NCBI RefSeq assembly: GCF_016808335.1
Contig: NC_053141.1
Location: 4,828,711 to 4,892,710 of the forward strand
Source of the DNA: Panicum virgatum
Lineage: Eukaryota; Streptophyta; Magnoliopsida; Poales; Poaceae
Length of the DNA stretch: 64,000 nt
Direction of reading: 5' to 3'
The notes under the pieces were generated by a model. The model did no database searches. It saw nothing but the letters and a program-made list of their open reading frames with translations, and was not told the DNA's origin. Shown here in pieces: positions 56,062 to 64,000 of this stretch (within the stretch, counting starts at the first letter, position 1; each line of letters opens with the position of its first letter). The position numbers were made by a program, and so were the translations under genes.

Positions 56062-57009
56062 TCTATAAAACTTATATAGTTGGCCCCAACTAAGGGTCAT
56101 AACTTCTATTTCTTTGCAACCACGTTGAGCCACATCACCTCAAATTCTTATCACCGTTAGATCGTTTCCTTCTGTGGACATCTACCCGTCCATTTGTAAG
56201 TTATTGTATTTCCAATCCACTTATTCATGCACCCACGCTCATCCATTTGTAAGTTTGTCACCATGCATATTACTCAAACCAGCACACAAAACTGCTTCCT
56301 ACTAACATTATACACCACTACTCATCAGCAATCAAAAGTCATCTCCCAATCACGTTAATATCCAACAATCAAAAGTCATCTCCCACTCATATTAATATCC
56401 AACAATCAAAAGTCATCTTAATGGCGTCATTGTTCTTTCAATTCCTCTCCATCATAGTATATATATGCCACTCGCTCACCCCAGAAGCCGCTCATTTCTA
56501 TCCACTGTAAGAAAAAAATGAAGCAGTGCATCCAACTCGCCCCGGCAAGTATGAGAAGCTCCTCCAAGCCGGCTACGACTTCGCGGAGCTGGTGGAGAGC
56601 GCAGCACCAACAGGCGACCATGAGCTGCCACTCTCCCAAAAGCTGTCCAACAAGACCTTCATATTATTATAACCATCCAATCAACTTCATGCACGTCTTA
56701 TATCCATGAAATGTATGTCTTATTCGTTTCTTTCTTCTGTAACCAAAGAATAACTCAAAAATCTATTATTTTTAATCCAAGAGATTTCTCATATGGCTTT
56801 CAACGCAATCTCAACAAATGCACCATTAATACGAGCTTTTCTTTATTAAAAAATATAATTTTTTATTTTTTAGCAAACTCGATCTAAGTGCTTATTTATC
56901 TTACTACATGCTCTTCATAGCATTTTATTTAAAGAATTATTGTATTTTTTATCATAATTTATCGAAAAGCTCTCGCAAATCCCACAGTAATGCGCGGGGA
57001 ATCACCTAA
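56062..57009 (+). mobile_element. Non-autonomous Helitron 1, 948 bp
   Basis: It begins TCTATAAAACTTATATAG after an A (56061). It ends with a small stem (cccacag...gcgcgggg) and CTAA before a T (57010), the plant Helitron pattern of insertion between A and T. No Rep/helicase is present. It carries a short ABCC-transporter-like exon piece. Confidence 0.82.
56544..56642 (+). pseudogene. ABCC (MRP)-transporter exon fragment captured by Helitron 1
   Basis: The frame reads GKYEKLLQAGYDFAELVESA and continues HELPLSQKL. This closely resembles the sequence after the first nucleotide-binding domain of plant ABCC transporters (GKYxxLLxAGTDFxxLV). Only about 33 codons are present with no flanking exons, consistent with capture. 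Confidence 0.6.
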
Positions 57010-57237
57010 TTATTACTAATTGGAGGCTCCTTTAAAGTCTCCACGTGAAGCCACCTAGAATTCTAGGTAGATATTTAAAAAAAATAGAGAAATTATAAAA
57101 TTTATACAAAAATTAGAAACATGCGAACATCAATCTGACACATCTCATTATAATAGTCATTGGATTTGTCATATTTTCTAATAAATTATCCATTATGTTT
57201 TTATGAAAATAGTCAAAAGTAACACTAAACATGTAAT
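57010..57237. repeat. Sequence shared downstream of both Helitrons, copy 1
   Basis: The segment from tattactaattggaggctcc through ccacgtgaagccac, taatagtcattggat and ctaaacatgtaat recurs directly after Helitron 2 at 60792. It is cut at 57238 by a hAT remnant. Confidence 0.8.
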
Positions 57238-57986
57238 CAGGGCCATATCTACGAATCGGGGGCCCGGTGCGAAACGTATAATGGACCCTAAAAATTTGAA
57301 ATACAACACAAACATGGCATACTTTTAATTTTGATATACATTATTTAAGCTAAAACAGTAAAGATAGTGCCAAAAGCAATAAACTGACCTTCATGGTCTA
57401 CTAAAAAAACATTATCCTTTTAGTATTTCTTGAAATAAAATTTTCAATTACATCTTCATACTTAATATTCTCCAAGATATTATTTTCAAGTGTTATTATT
57501 GCCAATGCATAAGTCTTTCTTGTGTCATAGTAGCTCGCAAGTAGGATTTCACCAACTTCAGTCTAGTAGGCTTAAACCATACGAGAATTGGAATTGTAGT
57601 CTAAGTAGGTTTAATTAAACAAGATAGGAACATAATAGGTCCAAATGAAAATTTAGAAGATGAGCATGTACCTGTAACCTCGTGTAATAAAAATTGAGAT
57701 GCGAGTATGCGCCGTTTGCAAGGTTTGATCGGCCGTATCCTTTGGGGGACGATCAGATAATCCAAATAACAGATGAACAGGCAGTGTTTGTAGGAGACGA
57801 AGAGTTTGCGGAACGGCGGGACTGGCTTCCTGCGGCGGAAACAACGGAAGGACAAAAGTCCTAAACATCTACGTATGGGCTTTAGTGGGCCTTTTATTTT
57901 TTCTATAGTTCATTAATTAATATAATTACATGATTTGAGGGCCTCAAATATTTGGAGGCCCCGTGCAGCTGCCCATCTTGCCCCTG
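57238..57986. mobile_element. hAT transposon remnant
   Basis: The ends read CAGGGCCATATC and, from the right, CAGGGGCAAGATG, both followed by GGGCC(C/T)-type sequence. This is hAT-like and typical of grass elements with a TTF/MYM-type zinc-finger transposase. An 8-bp duplication is not preserved. It contains the transposase tail described separately. Confidence 0.65.
57401..57585 (-). pseudogene. C-terminal dimerisation domain of a hAT transposase, frameshifted
   Basis: On the minus strand the sequence reads PTRLKLVKSYLRATMTQERL. After a 1-base shift it continues ALAIITLENNILENIKYEDV and IENFISRNTKRIMFF, then TAG. This matches the hAT_C end of TTF-type zinc-finger transposases in grasses. 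Only the last 60 or so codons remain. Confidence 0.8.
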
Positions 57987-57999
57987 TTAATGTATGGCT

Positions 58000-58840
58000 C
58001 TTGCCCATCGTGGAAGCACTCCTTAATTGAGTGCCATTAGGCGAGGTGTGTATGGGCGCTGCAGAGTGAAGAGATAGTTGATTTCATTAGCTCTACACAG
58101 CAGCAAGATGCTCGAGGATGGCTTCATGAAGCGATGAATTCACTGAGCCATGATGTGCTAGTGAAGATGGTGGTCACAATGTGGACGATCTGGTATGCTA
58201 AGCGGAAGATCATCCATGAGAATAATTACCAGAGCCCATTATCGACACATTGTTTTGTGAAAAGATTCTTGGCTGATCTAGCCGAGAGCAAACCGGTGCA
58301 GAAAGAGTGGAAACCGGCCCAAGCCAAGCAATCTGGTTGGATTCCACCACCACCCGGGTTCGGGAAGATCAATGTTGATGCGGCTCTCTCGAAGAACACA
58401 ACCAAGTTCACGATAGCGGCTATGGCTCGTGACGAGGCTGGCAATTTCCTAGGAGCCTCGACACTGGTGACGGAAGGTATAACTGACCTGGAGATGGCAG
58501 AGGCGATGGCATGCCGTGAAGAGATGGCGCTGGCTAGCGATCTGGTGCTCCAGAAATTCAAGCTGGCGTCGGATTGCCTGAACGTGGTTCAGAATTTGCA
58601 AGGAACCGCAATGGGAGCTTATGGACATATTATTCACGAAATCAAGGCAAGAGCGGAGGACTTCACTAAGGTCAGGTTTACTCATGAAGGTAGGGAAGCT
58701 AATAGAGATGCTCATAGACTAGCTAAAGGGTCGGTGCATGAGAATTTTGGTAGACATGTGTGGTTTATCACTCCACCAGATGGAGTTTGTACTGCTGTAA
58801 ACGCTCTTTAATATAAGCAGTACGCCTTTCCCTAAAAAAA
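58000..58840 (+). mobile_element. 5'-truncated LINE (L1-type) ending in a short A-tract
   Basis: It contains the RNase H-like C-terminus of a plant L1 polyprotein, a short 3' UTR and ccctaaaaaaa at 58830-58840. The 5' border is approximate, and a clear target duplication was not found. Confidence 0.7.
58134..58811 (+). CDS. RNase H-like (RVT_3) C-terminal part of a LINE polyprotein
   Basis: The frame has 225 codons without a stop. SGWIPPPPGFGKINVDAALS is the usual junction and first Asp of plant L1 RNase H-like domains. DLEMAEAMACREE supplies the Glu, SDCLNVVQNL the next Asp, and REANRDAHRLAK the last Asp with a nearby His. The normal L1 endonuclease and RT are missing upstream, so this is a fragment with a preserved frame. 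The ATG is simply the first in frame. Confidence 0.82.
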   Translation: MNSLSHDVLVKMVVTMWTIWYAKRKIIHENNYQSPLSTHCFVKRFLADLAESKPVQKEWKPAQAKQSGWIPPPPGFGKINVDAALSKNTTKFTIAAMARDEAGNFLGASTLVTEGITDLEMAEAMACREEMALASDLVLQKFKLASDCLNVVQNLQGTAMGAYGHIIHEIKARAEDFTKVRFTHEGREANRDAHRLAKGSVHENFGRHVWFITPPDGVCTAVNAL

Positions 58841-59067
58841 TGTAATATATAAAACCTATATAGTTGGTCCCCAATAGAAATTTCTCTCAACATGTAAACT
58901 ATCCACCTCATCAAGCACTATCACATGCAATTAAAATCCACTACAGTAGCATTTTGTTATCCACGTCAACATGTCATGCATTCCACTAATAAGCATTATT
59001 TATTGCTATTTCTCTCTTATCTCAATCAGCCACGCCACCTTGATTATTGTAACCGTCCGATCAACTT

Positions 59068-59307
59068 GGAAACATATCAGGTGCAAACCAACACTTTCGT
59101 GCAGATCGTGCAAATTTCAATCTAGGCCACCGGATCAACATCTAAAGGGTGCGCACGGGGAGTGGGAGGGGGAATTTGTAAGAGTGTGATTAGAGGCGGA
59201 CGGTTAATTGTAAAATTATGCAATCCCACATTGCCCCCTTGGATGTTGATCCGGTGGCCCAGATTGAAGTTTGCATGGAGGGGTTGGTTTGCACTTGATA
59301 TGTTCCC
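59068..59307. mobile_element. MITE with inverted ends and imperfect 9-bp duplication, in Helitron 2
   Basis: The ends are GGAAACATATCAGGTGC and, from the right, GGGAACATATCAAGTGC, with inverted similarity over about 80 bp. GATCAACTT (59059-59067) and AATTAACTT (59308-59316) flank it, 7 of 9 matching. Helitron 1 has the corresponding site without the insertion (ccaatcaacttcatgcac). A Mutator-type MITE is most likely. Confidence 0.7.
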
Positions 59308-59493
59308 AATTAACTTTGTGCACATCTTCTATCCATTAGATGGGTGTCTTACAATTTTCTCAATCCATAGCCCTCCACATCATCGTTTCCTCCTGGCCCA
59401 CGCATCCACCTCCACCTCTGTTTAAGATTACTCACACATCGACGCCCACCTTCATATTCCCTCCATCCTTCCGGCTGCAGAAAAAAACACTAA

Positions 59494-60516
59494 GGCTGCC
59501 TTTAGTTGGGCTTTTGGCCATGGCTTTTGCCCCCAAAAGCCAAAATATCAACCAAAAGGCTCAAAAGCCAGATGTCCTTTTGCCAAAAGCAGCTTTTACT
59601 GTAGTACAAATCAAAAGCACCTCACCCCCTGCTTTCACTGGTTTTTGGATCAAAAAATTATCCACATGCCACTGGTTATGAGGATGCTGGTTCGCTTCTT
59701 TTTTTTTTGTCCTCCCTCTTGCAACCCCTGTGCCCCCTCGCGGCCGCAACCTCGCCCCTCCGCCGCTGCCGGCTCTCCCCGCCGCCACCGCGAGCTCGCC
59801 CTGCCACCAGCTCTCCCTGTCGGCGCCGCTTGCTCGCCCCTTCTCCAACTCTCCGCGCTGCCACCGCCACGGGTGAGGGCGAGCTCCGCCGCCCCCAGGG
59901 CGAGCTCAGCCGCGCACACAGCCACCGCCAGCGCGGGCTCCGTCCCGAGGGATGAGCTCTACCGTGGGCAGTCATCGCCGACGTGAGCTCCGCCCCGAGG
60001 CCCAGGCTCCGTTGTCAGAGCACCCTCTGCCCCGAGGGACGAGCTCCATTAGCGGGCAGCCACAGCCAGCGTGAGCTCCGCCCTGAGGCACGAGCTCCAC
60101 CGCCGGAGCGCCCTCCACCCTAACATATGAGCTCTGTTAGCGGGCGGCCTCCGTCGGCGCGAGCTTCTCCCCGAGGTACGAGCTCCACCACATGCAGCCG
60201 CCGACGGCGCAGGTTCCGCCTCGAGGGACGAGCTCGGCTGTGCGTAGCCGCCGCCGGCCTGCCCCTGCCACCCTCGGTGAGGGAGAGAGAGGAAGAGATT
60301 GGTGAGAGAGAGGAAGAAGAAGAGGAGGTGAGAGAGTGGAAGAAGACGTAATTTGTCTCTATGGCATGTGGGGTCCGCTTGGAAGTGAAAGAAGTTTTAT
60401 CCAAAGCCACGGCTGCTCAACCAAACAGACTTCCAGACAACATCCCACAACAGCTTTTCCAAAAGCCACAGCCCACGGCAACTTTTCCAAAAGTCGCAGC
60501 CCAACCAAACACACCC
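59494..60516. mobile_element. Harbinger/PIF-type non-autonomous element, 1.0 kb, in Helitron 2
   Basis: The ends are GGCTGCCTTTAGTTGGGC and, from the right, GGGTGTGTTTGGTTGGGC. Target repeats TAA lie at 59491-59493 and 60517-60519. Subterminal parts have paired gcttttgg/ccaaaagc words. The interior is a GC-rich minisatellite without transposase. Confidence 0.78.
59860..60260 (+). repeat. GC-rich minisatellite inside the Harbinger-type element
   Basis: Units of roughly 60 bp carry gagctccgcc(c/t)(c/t)gagg and acgagctcc(a/g) with cagcc(a/g)c spacers. Six or more degenerate units can be followed. Confidence 0.6.
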
Positions 60517-60791
60517 TAATTTCTCCACCACTCAACGCTGCATGCGATGGTGTCCAATGGCCTCCAGCAGACCAGCACTACCTCTTCATGTACCCAACAA
60601 AATCCATTGATAGCATTAAGGTCTAAGAATCTGTCATCACTATCTCTTCCTCTACCACTAGCAGCGGTGACGCGAGTGCCACTACTGATGGCTTCTCAGC
60701 TCTCTTTCTGCAACTATGAAAGGCATCCGCCTCTCATAGTTTATGAAAAAACTATATCAAATCCCGCAGCAACGCACGGAGAATCACCTAG

Positions 60792-61173
60792 TATTACTAA
60801 TTAGAGGCTCCTTTTAACTCTTCACGTGAAGCCACATATGATCCTAGGTGGACACTCTAAAAAATAAAGAAAATCCAAAAAGTTCTCATAAAAATCAGAA
60901 ACATCTGGTTATTAATCTGACAACTCTAACTATAATAGTCATTGGATCTATCATGTTTACTAATAAATTATCCACCTCTATCATTATAAAAATAGGCTAA
61001 AGTAACTCTCTAAACATGTATCTAAGTTATCTCGAGAAATTATATTTTTTTGCTAGCTGTATGATGAACTTATGCATTAAAATTGTGTGGGAAGTTTTCC
61101 TGATAACATTCTCGTGGAAGTTATGTTCAAAATTAACTTTTAGTAAGTCGGTTGAAAAAAGTTATGAGTAAAA
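60792..61173. repeat. Sequence shared downstream of both Helitrons, copy 2 and extension
   Basis: It aligns with 57010-57237 (tattactaattagaggctcc, cacgtgaagccac, atagtcattggat) and continues past the point where copy 1 is interrupted, as far as the CACTA end at 61174. Confidence 0.7.
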
Positions 61174-61690
61174 CACTGCTAAAAAATCTATCATTAGTAC
61201 CGGTCAACAACCCCCATTTAGTACCGGGCGGCTGACCGGTACCGCTTGATCGGTACTAAATGGCATGCCATTTAGTACCGGCCAAAACGCCCGGTACTAA
61301 AGGGACCATTTAGTACCGGTCCATAATACAGACCGGTACTAAACGGTTTTGCACCCAAAAATTAAAGAAATAAGTGATGAGCAGCTAGGAGGCCCCGCAC
61401 ACGCGCATCCTCCCAAGTCACAACTCACGTGAATTTTGTGCGTAATATGCGCATGCGTGGTTCGTGGGAATTGAAGTCATAACCTCCGGCTTCGCGTGAG
61501 CCTTGCTTATGCACCTATGCATCACTTGTGACTGGGTAGGAGATGCATTTCTTTTGATGTAACCCTTAGAGGACCATTTAGTACCGGGCCAAGCCACCGC
61601 CTGGTACTAAATGTCGCATTTTAGTACCGGTCGGTGGCTTGGCCTGGTCCTAAAATGATTCTGGGGGCTTTCAAATTTGTACCCGGGACA
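61174..61690. mobile_element. CACTA terminus with TTTAGTACCGG palindromic repeats
   Basis: It starts CACTGCTAAAAAATC, a CACTA-like end. There follow at least eight TTTAGTACCGG / CCGGTACTAAA motifs in opposing pairs at 61195-61345, with more at 61570-61660. Such subterminal motifs bind the TNPA-type protein in this superfamily. The other end was not found. Confidence 0.65.
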
Positions 61691-62126
61691 TCAATACGCC
61701 ACACCTGACTCTAAATATATATTTTGTGGAATTTTAGGAATAATATTGGACGTACACATAGTTCACCTTGGATTTGCTTCCGAAAAACACGCAAAAATTC
61801 AATTAAACGATAGAAAATACCAAATCTTTCTAAAAATTCTTCAAAACCGTACATGACAACTTATATTCGCTGTACTACATGTGAAAAATATTTTAGAGGT
61901 ATATACGTTAATAAGTTCGCACGATTCTTTGTAAGAGTGTGCTCGCGAATTTTATTCTGGTGGTTTGCATTGAGGCTATGTACAGACTTGCACAATAATA
62001 TTGATTCATGTTGTCCTTTACTAATGTCTACCCACCTAATATTCTATCCTTTGATTAAATGGAGAATTGGAAGGCAGTGTACCTGATGGTGAAGAGCCAA
62101 TCTCTAGTGCACAAATTGTTGCCTAA
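61691..62126. other. CACTA interior; no frame recognised
   Basis: AT-rich sequence with short frames. It is presumed to be transposon interior from its position between CACTA landmarks. Confidence 0.35.
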
Positions 62127-62423
62127 GTGCTCACCAAAGACAGCTCCATGTCGAACATATTTATGAAGAATGCTGGTCTACAGCCAAGGTGCTCCTCAAG
62201 ATTAGTGTCATCGACCGAAAGAGAACTTCAGGAACAACTTGAAGCTGAACAACAAGCCAAAGCTGCACTCCAGGAAGAAGTTGAGGCCTTGAAGAAGAAA
62301 AGTGACCTTGCAGAGGAAAATCTCGCTAAGACCCAAAGGCGGCTGGATCAAACCATAAAGACAGCAGAAGAGAACAATATGCTCCTCCGCCGTCTCTTGA
62401 CCTTGAATGGTAACTCATCCTAG
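62127..62423 (+). pseudogene. Coiled-coil C-terminal fragment, probably of a CACTA TNP-type protein
   Basis: The 98-codon frame reads MSNIFMKNAGLQP early on. It then becomes a long heptad-rich helix (ERELQEQLEAEQQAKAALQE, then EEVEALKKK) and ends NMLLRRLLTLNGNSS. A stop lies just upstream in frame (gcctaa, 62122-62126). Plant CACTA second proteins (Transposase_24 type) end in such coiled coils, and CACTA terminal sequence follows at 63040-63299. The assignment is by context and resemblance only. Confidence 0.5.
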
Positions 62424-62639
62424 ACTTATGAACTAGTCCCTTGTCCCAAACTTGTGTTAGTCCTAAACTTATGTCAAGTATTATGTGATGGCTTGTGTTG
62501 GCTACTAAGAACTTGTCAGTTGTATTGGTCTGTGTTGAACTTATGTCACTTGTTGCTCTATGTACTTCAGATCAATGATCATGTGTTGAACTTATGTGTT
62601 GAACTTCAGTGATCTGTGTTGAAGATGTCATGTTCTGTG

Positions 62640-63299
62640 AGCTGTTCTGTGATCTAAGCTATCTGTGTACTTTTGTGATGAAAGATGAGAAAACTGTGAC
62701 TTTTTTGGAGAACATTTTATGATGACAAGGATGTTATTTTCATGATGAAAATTGCCATGTTCTGCGACAAAAAGAAATACACTTTATAGGCTGCCACGTG
62801 GCACAAAACTGTGACAACACGTGGGGTGATGAGAATGATCCACGAGGTAAGTCCAGTGGAGACACGTGGCTGCACAAAATAGTGCCATGTGGCACTAGCC
62901 ATGTCATCTGCCACATCACCTACCATGTGGCACTGGCAACATCACCTGCCACGTGGCTCTGGCCGCGTCACCCACCAGCGTGTCACCCAAAGCCACATCA
63001 GCCGCCGGCGGGGCCATGCCACGTGGCATAGCCTTTAATGACGAATCTGGTCACCAACTATGACGTAAATATTTTGTCACTGAAGAGCGTCTATTCGATG
63101 ACGAAATATGTTTCGACATTGAAAAGTTCACTTCTATGACGAAATTTATGTTTTTGTCATGGTGGAACAAATATGACGCGAGTGCTATGACAAACGAGTT
63201 TTCGTCACTAATTCATCACAAAACACTTGTAAAGATGTTTTTGTGGCCTACTGTGACAAATTTGTTTCGTCATCTATGTATAGTTCTCTACTAGTCTAC
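62640..63299. mobile_element. CACTA right terminal region with GACGAAAT repeats
   Basis: Repeated words tatgacgaaat and ttcgtcat occur in both orientations (63040-63270), preceded by CCACGTGGC-rich sequence (62790-63030). The end reads ctctactagt, the complement of a CACTAGTAGAG-type end apart from the last base. The left end expected of this family was not found, so the element is truncated or nested. Confidence 0.55.
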
Positions 63300-63468
63300 T
63301 CCCCACTAAGACTAGTCTTACCCATCACTTTGAACGAGTTATAGGTGATGGATATCATTTTTTACGAATTAATTGTAGGTGGTGACCCATTTCTAATAAC
63401 ACGGATACCATTTGCGTCCGGGACATGTTTGGCGGGTCGTCTTTCATGTAGATGTAGCTAGTGTAAGC

Positions 63469-63703
63469 AGTGGCGGATCCAAAGGGGGGCTAAGGGGGCT
63501 CGAGCCCCCCTACTGCCTGGGAATCCATGGATCCCCCCTCAGCCCCCCTCTAATTTTTAGCCACCATGGATGAGCAATGGAGATGCTGAAGGTAAAAGAA
63601 GACCCTTTCTTCGTGATGTGGGCCAAAACAACCAACCAGCCCAGCTGCCCAGGCCGACTGGCCCAAATCGCGCCCCGTTGACCGGCCCAAATCGCGCCCC
63701 GTT
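63469..63703. mobile_element. Fragment of a GGGGGC-rich terminal-repeat element
   Basis: The sequence starts cagtggcggatcc and contains ggggggctaagggggctcga with cccccctac, a composition common at ends of grass hAT- or Mutator-like elements. It is cut off by the CACTA end at 63704. Family assignment is uncertain. Confidence 0.4.
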
Positions 63704-64000
63704 CACTGCTGGAGAATGTCATATTGGTACCAGCACGTTAGTGCCGGTCAAATAGGAGCCGGCACTAACGTGCCTGTACAGTACAAGGCGGGCACGTTAG
63801 TGCCGGCTAGAAAAACTAGCCGGCACTAACGTGCCATCCCCCAACGGTCCGCGCGCATGCCACAACGGTCATAAGACACGTTAGTGCCGGCTGGAAAGTC
63901 TAGCCGGCACTAACTTGGTCAATTACAAGTTAGTGCCGGCTGGTAGCTCTAGCCGGCACTAAAAGTCCACACTTAGTGCCGGCTAGAGCCACCAGCCGGC
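63704..64000. mobile_element. CACTA left terminus with TTAGTGCCGGC palindromes, continuing past the window
   Basis: It starts CACTGCTGGAGAATG. Five consecutive palindromes of the form gttagtgccggct...agccggcactaac occupy 63731-64000. They are longer and more perfect than those at 61195. The right end lies outside the window. Confidence 0.75.

Larger units (their letters stand above)
58846..60791 (+). mobile_element. Non-autonomous Helitron 2, 1946 bp, same family as Helitron 1
   Basis: The start TATATAAAACCTATATAG matches Helitron 1 except that TC has become TA. The end has the stem cccgcag...cgcacgg and CTAG before a T (60792). Two later insertions (59068-59307 and 59494-60516) account for most of the length difference from Helitron 1. 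Confidence 0.78.

Noticed and set aside
57238..57986. Complete hAT element with 8-bp target duplication
   Set aside because: Flanks CATGTAAT and TTAATGTA do not match, and only the transposase tail remains.
63704..64000. Palindromic repeats as a CRISPR array or satellite
   Set aside because: The CACTG start and motif arrangement fit CACTA subterminal repeats.
1..64000. tRNA, rRNA or snRNA genes
   Set aside because: No cloverleaf A/B-box pairs or rRNA-like sequence were recognised by eye; a tRNAscan or Rfam run would be decisive.

Overview
The window is nuclear DNA from a grass (Poaceae). Support for this: an ORF0-bearing chromovirus with TGTGA...TCACA LTRs of about 3.3 kb, Stowaway, Harbinger, hAT and Mutator-type MITEs, CACTA ends made of TTAGTRCCGG palindromes, Helitron ends of the plant CTRR type, and two GC-rich grass-style genes. 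I do not assign a species.

Only two ordinary host genes look intact. One is a seven-exon Gfo/Idh/MocA-family oxidoreductase on the minus strand (29700-34307, 370 codons before the stop by my splicing). The other is a two-exon leucine-rich-repeat receptor kinase on the plus strand (52725-55897, 1021 codons), a clear PXY/TDR (TDIF receptor) homologue. Almost everything else is mobile DNA or its debris, often nested.

Layout. 1-9640: 3' part of a Ty3/gypsy chromovirus (Tekay/RIRE3-type) with two upstream ORF0 reading frames, gag, a broken pol with chromodomain, and the complete right LTR. It abuts, and probably cut, a degenerate Helitron (9641 to at least 16149) that carries Rep/helicase and RPA-like genes on the minus strand. 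A 968-bp foldback Mutator-like element sits in an intron of the RPA-like gene. 17.2-29.0 kb: Stowaway and hAT MITEs among five diverged copies of an unknown local repeat. One copy is split by a 5.65-kb Pack-MULE candidate (with PMI1-like and calmodulin-like/CDPK EF-hand fragments and nested MITEs) and by a second 0.9-kb element. 29.7-34.3 kb: oxidoreductase gene, with a LINE fragment and a 479-bp tandem duplication in one large intron. 34.5-44.8 kb: gene-poor, with a minisatellite holding a G17 run, a 2.3-kb degenerate AAAGTTT array and a T-rich tract. 44809-51952: a young non-autonomous copia-type retrotransposon (TSD CCCTC, LTRs differing at 7 of 431 sites) with an inserted solo LTR and an unusual array of stem-loops that share a CCAACG-like loop. 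It ends 772 bp before the start codon of the receptor kinase. 56.0-61.2 kb: two related Helitrons (one with an ABCC-transporter fragment), hAT and LINE remnants and two MITEs. 61.2-64.0 kb: CACTA termini and a coiled-coil TNP-type fragment.

The most unusual signals are (1) the stem-loop array at 47.8-48.9 kb, where stems differ in sequence but keep pairing while the loop is conserved, and (2) the first ORF0, with five 16-residue repeats each bearing a GTQT motif like that bound by LC8 dynein light chain. The second ORF0 and gag start codons both follow directly after splice-acceptor-like CAG sequences. These are readings by eye; no search or folding program was run.
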